DNA of 5,894 nucleotides from Marinagarivorans sp. UBA5870 (GTDB taxonomy: Bacteria > Pseudomonadota > Gammaproteobacteria > Pseudomonadales > Cellvibrionaceae): contig DJFO01000021.1 of NCBI GenBank assembly GCA_002432555.1, positions 3,996 through 9,889 on the forward strand, given 5' to 3'. Position 1 is the stretch's first letter. Every line of letters begins with the position of its first letter. Both the position numbers and the translations under genes were made by a program. A model generated the notes under the pieces. It did not search any database and had not been told where the DNA came from. It saw only the letters and a program-made list of their open reading frames with translations. Below are positions 1 to 3,694 of the stretch, in pieces.

Positions 1-1
1 C

Positions 2-115
2 TACGGCAACGAAAACTGGGAGTTTGCCGCAAACGGACTTATGCAACGGCGGTTTGCCAGCATCAATGATGTGAGCATTACAGCGGAGCAGCGGCGCTTG
101 TTTGCGGATCCATGA
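2..115 (+). CDS. DUF1348 / NTF2-like family protein, C-terminal fragment
   Basis: Only the last 37 codons are inside the window; the gene enters from the left edge and ends at TGA 113-115. The translation begins [14 protein letters not shown] and continues [12 protein letters not shown], which matches from memory the highly conserved C-terminal signature of DUF1348 proteins ([28 protein letters not shown]). These are small, roughly 150-residue cytosolic proteins with a nuclear-transport-factor-2/SnoaL-like cone fold. Their biochemical role is not established, so no reaction is assigned. The tail after SINDVSI is short ([11 protein letters not shown]). The gene converges on the minus-strand outer-membrane protein gene, with a 235-bp spacer. 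Family call is by remembered motif only; no search was run. Confidence 0.8.
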   Translation, partial: YGNENWEFAANGLMQRRFASINDVSITAEQRRLFADP

Positions 116-204
116 GCGGTCTATCTGTGTTTTAGGTCGGCAGACGCATTCACAGGGTGCCGTGTATGGTTTTGTGAAACGAGAATGGGCGAGACGGCGA
201 GAAC

Positions 205-225
205 GGGCGACCACAAGGGTCGCCC
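205..225. repeat. Perfect 8-bp hairpin in spacer (REP-like fragment)
   Basis: GGGCGACC (205-212) pairs exactly with GGTCGCCC (218-225) across the loop ACAAG. It lies between two convergent genes. No T-run follows on either strand, so it is not a textbook intrinsic terminator, though it could still act as a 3' processing or stability stem. Sequences of this kind recur between genes in many proteobacterial genomes, so it may be a fragment of a dispersed repeat. Confidence 0.5.
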
Positions 226-302
226 CCTCTCCAAATCCTGCGGCACGTCGCTGTCACATACCGAGCAGCAGCGATCCCCAAAGGGAGTAATAAGGGATGA
301 AC

Positions 303-342
303 CTAAGGGCAGCGGGCAGCTAAGGGGCAGCGGGCAACTAAG
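303..342. repeat. Short tandem repeat, 2.3 units of 17-18 bp
   Basis: Units begin CTAAGGGCAGCGGGCAG (303-319) and CTAAGGGGCAGCGGGCAA (320-337), followed by a partial CTAAG (338-342). The units differ by one inserted G and one substitution. The repeat sits just downstream of the minus-strand outer-membrane protein gene, so it would fall in that transcript's 3' end. No coding role is apparent. Confidence 0.7.
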
Positions 343-350
343 ACCGCCGC

Positions 351-869
351 TTAAAAAACGAAACTGAACCCGGCGGACAACAGCGAAGTTTCGAGGTCCC
401 GCAGTTCCACCGCTCGATAGGTCAAGTTCAAGTCGAACTGGTCGGTAAGATGAAAATTTGCCCCTCCGCCGTAGATCAGGTCTGAGCCGTCCTCCAGTAG
501 ATAGGTATCACCATAATAATAATCATCTTCCTCGAGCTCCCAGAAGTAGGCACCCACCTGCGCGAAGAAGTCCATCTGGGGACCCAGGGGAAGGATCGCC
601 TTGCCGGACAGGGTAAAGCCGGAAAAATTAAGATCAACGTCGTTCTCAAGATCTTGGAAGTCTCCCAAGTTGAGATAGGATGCCTCTATCGCCAGCACGT
701 CGATTAAACGTATTCCTACCAGCGCTTCGAACGCGGTACTCTCGTCCTCGATTGCAAAAAACTCCGCGTCGTCGTAGGAAGCACCCCCCAAGCCTACGCC
801 TATATACCCCTGCGCAGCAGCCCCTGCCGAGAAACCCGCCAACACGGCCGCTAGAATCCACTGACGCAT
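351..869 (-). CDS. Exported 8-stranded outer-membrane beta-barrel protein
   Basis: Predicted small outer-membrane porin-like protein of 172 residues. Residues 1-19 form a Sec signal peptide (MRQWILAAVLAGFSAGAAA, cleavage likely A19|Q20). The mature part shows eight amphipathic stretches suitable as beta strands, beginning GYIGVGLGGASY and ending SLLSAGFSFVF. The terminal Phe with alternating hydrophobics fits the BAM recognition signal. This resembles the OMP_b-brl (OmpX/OmpA-barrel-like) class; the substrate or partner is unknown. Putative loops are strongly acidic, notably residues 113-130 (EEDDYYYGDTYLLEDGSD). An ATG at 884 would add five residues (MGGQT). I prefer 869 because GGCGGA lies six bases upstream, whereas 884 has only a weak GGA. 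It follows the transporter gene on the same strand by 129 bp, so it may have its own promoter. Confidence 0.85.
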   Translation of the reverse strand: MRQWILAAVLAGFSAGAAAQGYIGVGLGGASYDDAEFFAIEDESTAFEALVGIRLIDVLAIEASYLNLGDFQDLENDVDLNFSGFTLSGKAILPLGPQMDFFAQVGAYFWELEEDDYYYGDTYLLEDGSDLIYGGGANFHLTDQFDLNLTYRAVELRDLETSLLSAGFSFVF

Positions 870-983
870 TGTCTGTCCGCCCATAAAACTTATTCCAAAG
901 ATAATTGATGGAGGCCCACTCTATGCACCGGGAAATTAACCTTAACTGAACGAGTGCGGCCATTTGTACGTGAAAACCTTCTA

Positions 984-1007
984 CTTATACGTGACACCTT
1001 ATACGTG
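984..1007. repeat. Two direct copies of CTTATACGTG, period 14 bp
   Basis: Exact 10-bp copies at 984-993 and 998-1007, with a degenerate copy (TTGTACGTG) at 964-972. The right copy overlaps the stop codon of the transporter gene (999-1001 on the minus strand), so a slippage duplication may have occurred at the gene's 3' end. It lies upstream of the outer-membrane protein gene and could hold part of its control region, but no clear promoter is visible there. Confidence 0.6.
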
Positions 1008-1679
1008 GACGCCGAACAGACTGCCCACATAGCTGGTGAGCCCCATGGCCAGCGCACTCCAGAAGGTAACCCGCAGAGCCGCCTTGATAATGGAAGCGCC
1101 GCCGAGCCGGGCGGCCAAGGCCCCTAAACTCGCGAGGAAAAACAAAGCGGCCCCGGCAACGGCCCAGAGCAGCCCTTCACGCGGCGCGAAGAGTACCACC
1201 ACCAGGGGCAATGCCGCACCCACCGAAAAGGTCGCGCCGGAGGCGAACGCCGCCTCCAGCGGGCGCGGCTTATTGGTGGAAGAGATGCCCAGTTCGTCGC
1301 GGGCGTGGGCGGCCAGGGCGTCGTGTGCCATCAATTGCCGGGCGACCTCCGCCGCGAGCGCCGGGTCTAAGCCGCGTTCGATATAGATTTCCGCCATTTC
1401 TTGATGCTCGTAATCCGGATCCCGCGCCAATTCTCGCCGCTCCAGATCCAGATCCGCCCGTTCGGTGTCCGCTTGAGAACTGACCGAAACATATTCGCCC
1501 GCGGCCATGGACATGCCGCCCGACACCAAGCCCGCCACTCCCGCCAGCAGGACTTCGCTTGCGGGTACACCCGCGGCGGCCACGCCCATCACCAGGCTGC
1601 TCGTCGAAACTATGCCATCGTTGGCCCCCAGCACTACCGCGCGCAGCCAACCAATGCGGTGGATCCTGTGTTTCTCCAT
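999..1679 (-). CDS. VIT1/CCC1-family Fe2+/Mn2+ transporter
   Basis: Integral inner-membrane protein of 226 residues, the usual length for bacterial VIT-family proteins, which move ferrous iron or manganese out of the cytosol (family knowledge). Seen: an N-terminal hydrophobic segment with LGANDGIVST at 17-26 (D21 fits the conserved membrane Asp of VIT1); a second segment ending in the family motif SMAAGEYVSVSSQ at 57-69; a Glu/Asp-rich helical cytosolic region at about 71-145, matching the metal-binding domain between TM2 and TM3; then three hydrophobic segments to the C-terminus. The start is fixed by a purine-rich ribosome site, GGGAGGGG, just before ATG 1679; a longer form from 1721 would add 14 non-conserved residues. 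Metal specificity cannot be read from sequence. It is divergent from the host-attachment-family gene. Confidence 0.93.
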   Translation of the reverse strand: MEKHRIHRIGWLRAVVLGANDGIVSTSSLVMGVAAAGVPASEVLLAGVAGLVSGGMSMAAGEYVSVSSQADTERADLDLERRELARDPDYEHQEMAEIYIERGLDPALAAEVARQLMAHDALAAHARDELGISSTNKPRPLEAAFASGATFSVGAALPLVVVLFAPREGLLWAVAGAALFFLASLGALAARLGGASIIKAALRVTFWSALAMGLTSYVGSLFGVHV

Positions 1680-1681
1680 AA

Positions 1682-1689
1682 CCCCTCCC
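1682..1689 (-). promoter_or_regulatory. Strong Shine-Dalgarno deciding the VIT start
   Basis: On the minus strand GGGAGGGG is followed by TT and then ATG at 1679. The GGAG core sits about five bases from the start codon. This supports the MEKHRIHRIGW start over the upstream in-frame ATG at 1721. Confidence 0.75.
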
Positions 1690-1707
1690 GAAGAGAATGA
1701 CGGGGCT

Positions 1708-1713
1708 ATCATA
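1708..1713 (-). promoter_or_regulatory. Candidate -10 element for the VIT gene
   Basis: The minus strand reads TATGAT, one mismatch from the sigma-70 -10 consensus, 29 bp before the start codon, leaving a leader of roughly 20 bases. No convincing -35 hexamer is found at 16-18 bp spacing, so an activator or a different sigma factor may be needed, or the match is chance. Confidence 0.3.
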
Positions 1714-1837
1714 AACGCCACCGAGGGCAGCCACTATCGGTTGGCAAACATTACCAAACGGAATCAGACTGCCGTCCTGCTGAGTTTCGCTCGCGCAACG
1801 TCCGGAAAATTTCTGCCGGATTAATGGTCAATAGGTT

Positions 1838-1860
1838 AGGGGAGAAACCAGCCCCTTTTT
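1838..1860 (+). terminator. Weak terminator-like stem with T-run
   Basis: AGGGG (1838-1842) can pair with CCCCT (1852-1856), and the plus strand continues as an unbroken T-run (1856-1860) and ATTA. The stem is short with a nine-base loop. An alternative pairing, GGTT (1834-1837) with AACC (1846-1849), competes with it. No plus-strand gene ends here, so it would have to terminate a leader transcript or small RNA; otherwise it is chance. Confidence 0.3.
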
Positions 1861-1898
1861 ATTACACAAAATGTCGATCGCGCGTATCCCTAGGCGAC

Positions 1899-1943
1899 TT
1901 TATTGGCAAAGGCAATACATTTTATTGGCAAACGCTATATAAG
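1899..1943 (+). promoter_or_regulatory. Candidate promoter/operator: 12-bp direct repeats plus TATATAAG
   Basis: TTTATTGGCAAA occurs exactly at 1899-1910 and 1921-1932, 22 bp apart (about two helical turns), and is followed by an AT-rich TATATAAG at 1936-1943 that could be a -10 box. The second repeat lies right beside that box. A further TTGGCAAA core lies at 1741-1748, nearer the divergent transporter gene. This arrangement suggests an activator or repressor site controlling the plus-strand gene and perhaps both genes. No match to a named regulator is claimed. The whole divergent spacer (1680-2009) holds no gene. Confidence 0.45.
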
Positions 1944-1956
1944 GGTGCCGAAGCTC

Positions 1957-1977
1957 GGAAAATCTTGCGGATTTTCC
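1957..1977 (+). other. Leader hairpin upstream of the host-attachment-family gene
   Basis: GGAAAATC (1957-1964) pairs perfectly with GATTTTCC (1970-1977) across the loop TTGCG. The right arm is part of a direct repeat: ATTTTCCCGC occurs at 1971-1980 and again at 1985-1994, period 14 bp. Transcripts starting near the TATATAAG box would carry this structure just before the ribosome site, so it may influence translation or RNA stability. Confidence 0.45.
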
Positions 1978-1998
1978 CGCGCGAATTTTCCCGCACAT

Positions 1999-2005
1999 GA
2001 GGAGG
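1999..2005 (+). promoter_or_regulatory. Strong Shine-Dalgarno for the gene at 2010
   Basis: GAGGAGG, four bases before ATG 2010, close to a full match to the 16S anti-SD. It fixes the start of the downstream gene. Confidence 0.8.
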
Positions 2006-2009
2006 CGAT

Positions 2010-2456
2010 ATGAAAAGTGATATCTGGGTCATCACAGCAGATACACATAAGGCGCGCTTGTTTCGCGCGGCCGAACCCCATAGCAAACAGATAGAAGAAA
2101 TTAAAACCTTCCTACAGCCGGACACCGTTTTACCCGAGCGCGAATTGGCGAGCGATAATCTGGGGCGCCACGCTCATAGTATGAGAGTGCCGCGCACTTC
2201 ACCGAAAGAAAAGCGTGTCTTGGAGTTCGCTCGGGAGGTCGCCCATTTTCTGGAGACAGAGCATAAACGCGGAGAATTTTATAAACTCGGGCTGGTGGCC
2301 GCGCCCTCGATGCTTGGCGAACTGCGGGCACAGTTCAGCCCGGAGCTGGAGCGGGATTTGTGTTTCGAGATCGACAAGAACCTCACTCAAATGCCCCCCG
2401 ATGAACTGCGCCGGCACCTTCCCGAGCGGCTCGCTCCGTCTGCGAATATGAGCTGA
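2010..2456 (+). CDS. Host attachment family protein (Host_attach / baeRF-like)
   Basis: 148-residue soluble protein, the usual length for the family named 'protein required for attachment to host cells' (Host_attach, related to baeRF/eRF1-like domains). Recognisable parts: an N-terminal strand with WVITADTHKARLFRA at 6-20; a central basic stretch (SDNLGRHAHSMRVPRTSPKE); an amphipathic helix around RVLEFAREVAHFLE; and the family's most typical segment LGLVAAPSMLGELRAQFS, followed by EIDKNLTQMPPDELRRHL. No signal peptide or membrane segment is present, so the protein is probably cytosolic and the family name, which comes from plant-attachment work, may mislead. The fold is related to the release-factor eRF1 domain; the molecular role is not settled. 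A strong ribosome site precedes it. It is transcribed away from the VIT transporter. Confidence 0.85.
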   Translation: MKSDIWVITADTHKARLFRAAEPHSKQIEEIKTFLQPDTVLPERELASDNLGRHAHSMRVPRTSPKEKRVLEFAREVAHFLETEHKRGEFYKLGLVAAPSMLGELRAQFSPELERDLCFEIDKNLTQMPPDELRRHLPERLAPSANMS

Positions 2457-2504
2457 GTCGGTTTTGACTTGAGGCAATTTTCACCGAGGCGATCCTGTTG
2501 CTCG

Positions 2505-2547
2505 AATAACCTCCGGGAAGTGCGCAACGCACTGGCCCGGAGTTATT
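2505..2547 (+). terminator. Long stable hairpin after the host-attachment-family gene
   Basis: AATAAC (2505-2510) plus TCCGGG (2512-2517) pairs with CCCGGA (2536-2541) plus GTTATT (2542-2547), leaving one bulged C at 2511. Inside it AGTGCG (2519-2524) pairs with CGCACT (2528-2533) around the loop CAA. It starts 48 bases after the stop codon, as a terminator would, but only TTATTT follows instead of a clean T-run. It may be a terminator, a 3' stabilising stem or part of a repeat. Confidence 0.55.
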
Positions 2548-2573
2548 TCCGAGAAATCTCAGGTAAGAAATCT

Positions 2574-2724
2574 CTGCTAGCGGTCGTTTCATAACTCGCG
2601 TGCGAAGGTGAGACAAGGCAAAAACGCGCGAGCAAGCGCAGTTTACAAGTCGTAAAGGAGCATTGGGAGCGCGTTTTTAACGCAGTAACGACGAGCGTAG
2701 CAGTTATGAAACAGTCTCTAGCAG
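2574..2724. mobile_element. 151-bp palindromic MITE-like element
   Basis: Terminal inverted repeats lie at 2574-2596 and 2702-2724, identical at 19 of 23 positions; both ends read CTGCTAG and both inner parts GTTTCATAACT, with all mismatches in a five-base middle block. Two inner pairs share exactly the same centre (2649): AAAAACGCGC at 2620-2629 with GCGCGTTTTT at 2669-2678, and TTTAC at 2642-2646 with GTAAA at 2652-2656. The whole segment could fold into one long hairpin. It has no coding capacity. Size, terminal repeats and location between genes fit a non-autonomous miniature transposable or REP-type element. No clean target duplication abuts the ends, so the transposition mechanism is not shown. 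It ends 50 bp before the SRPBCC gene and could affect its expression. Confidence 0.7.
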
Positions 2725-2774
2725 TTTTGCCCTGGAAATCTTACAGTATCACCCCTGCAAACGAGACCTAACAC

Positions 2775-3224
2775 ATGAAAAAGCTCACCTTTGACATAGA
2801 TGTCGCCGCCAGCCGCGAAAAGGCTTTTAACTGCATGATCGGCGCCTCGACCTACCCGGTATGGACCAAAGAATTTAACCCCACCTCGCATTATGTGGGC
2901 GATTGGAGTGAAGGCAGCAAGATGCTGTTTGTCGGCACCGACAAAGACGGTAATAAAGGCGGCATGGTCAGTCGTATTGCGATCAACCGACCCAACGAAT
3001 ACATTTCCATCGAACACCTCGGTATGCTCGAGGGCGACAAGGAAATTACCAAAGGGGAAGATATAGCAGCCTGGGCCGGTGCGCGAGAAAACTACCGCTT
3101 TACTGAAGTGGACGGCAAAACCCGCATTACCGTCGAAATGGATATGGTGGAATCCCACGAACAATATTTCACCGAAACTTGGCCGAAGGCGCTGCAGCAG
3201 CTAAAGCAGCTCTGCGAATCTTAA
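2775..3224 (+). CDS. SRPBCC domain protein (AHSA1-like)
   Basis: 149-residue cytosolic protein filling one START/Bet v1-like (SRPBCC) domain, the typical single-domain length. Seen: the opening strand KKLTFDIDVAASREKAFNCM, the W-containing helix segment TYPVWTKEFNPTSHY, then GDWSEGSKMLFVG, the GGMVSRI strand, the NRPNEYISIEHLG segment, the ENYRFTEVDGKTRITVEMD strand pair, and a C-terminal helix TWPKALQQLKQLCES. This pattern matches the AHSA1-type SRPBCC proteins common in bacteria. The fold encloses a hydrophobic cavity; the ligand is unknown, and a co-chaperone role should not be assumed from the AHSA1 label. ATG 2775 has only a weak ribosome site (GAGACC), but the family's N-terminus begins here. 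The gene is monocistronic by context, lying between the MITE and a hairpin. Confidence 0.88.
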   Translation: MKKLTFDIDVAASREKAFNCMIGASTYPVWTKEFNPTSHYVGDWSEGSKMLFVGTDKDGNKGGMVSRIAINRPNEYISIEHLGMLEGDKEITKGEDIAAWAGARENYRFTEVDGKTRITVEMDMVESHEQYFTETWPKALQQLKQLCES

Positions 3225-3241
3225 AAGTATTCTATCGGCGC

Positions 3242-3259
3242 GGGAGCGGCGATGCTCCC
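3242..3259 (+). terminator. Hairpin after the SRPBCC gene, terminator candidate
   Basis: GGGAGC (3242-3247) pairs with GCTCCC (3254-3259) around GGCGAT, 17 bases after the stop codon. No T-run follows. A second stem, GCGAAAT/ATTTCGC (3313-3327), lies 55 bp further on. Position supports a 3' end signal; sequence alone is not decisive. Confidence 0.4.
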
Positions 3260-3330
3260 TCCCAAAGACACCTTCCGGATACGCTGAGCCGGCGGCACGC
3301 ATGGTGGCGCCGGCGAAATGATTTCGCTTA

Positions 3331-3556
3331 GACTGAAAACGAGCATAAGCCGATCGTAAAAAGCTCTGCCATAAAAACGCTGCCACTAAGCCCGGGGCGT
3401 AAGGCCAAAAAAACTCCGCTGTAGAAAGCCCCGTATAAAAAGCCCCGTATAAAAAGCCCCGTATAAAAAGCCCCTGGAAAGTGCCGACCGTAAATGCCGA
3501 CCGTAAATGCCCACCGTAAAAAGCCCGCTGGAAAAAGCCCCTCCTTAAAATAGCGG
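3331..3556. repeat. Degenerate minisatellite of about 16 A-tract units
   Basis: Most of the 470-bp space between the SRPBCC and lipoprotein genes is an array of diverged units of mostly 13-15 bp, consensus near GTAAAAAGCCCCG. The clearest part has three consecutive copies of the 14-mer ATAAAAAGCCCCGT-type unit (about 3434-3475), then GTAAATGCCGACC-type units (3490-3516), then GTAAAAAGCCCGCTG (3516-3530) and GAAAAAGCCCCTCC (3531-3544). Units left of 3421 are more decayed and irregular. Because 14 and 13 are not multiples of three, the repeat was not maintained as protein. The remainder (3557-3694) holds a TTGTTAACAA palindrome and a weak TAAAAT (3674-3679), but no clear promoter. Confidence 0.75.
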
Positions 3557-3581
3557 AGGCCCGCATAAGTGACGCAATAGC

Positions 3582-3611
3582 CTTGTTAACAAAAACTCGC
3601 CCACCAACAAG
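3582..3611. promoter_or_regulatory. Palindrome and inverted repeat upstream of the lipoprotein gene
   Basis: TTGTTAACAA (3583-3592) is a perfect 10-bp palindrome, and CTTGTT (3582-3587) is inverted again as AACAAG (3606-3611). These are the only compact symmetrical sites between the minisatellite and the lipoprotein start, so they are possible operator half-sites. No regulator is identified. Confidence 0.25.
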
Positions 3612-3694
3612 CGGAAATCGGAAGCGCTTCACCGCTCCAGTTGCGATCCAAATGTTAAGCTGGCCCGCGATCATAAAATCAATAAGTGACACCC

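Noticed and set aside
1997..2020. Seven-codon leader frame (MRRRYEK) overlapping the start at 2010
   Set aside because: Its two AGG codons are simply the Shine-Dalgarno of the downstream gene; it has no ribosome site of its own.
2574..2724. rho-independent terminator or structured ncRNA gene
   Set aside because: The palindrome spans 151 bp with transposon-like ends and no T-run; a mobile-element origin explains it better, though it could be transcribed.
3421..3544. CRISPR array
   Set aside because: Units of 13-15 bp are contiguous, without unique spacers of 25-40 bp, and no cas gene is present.
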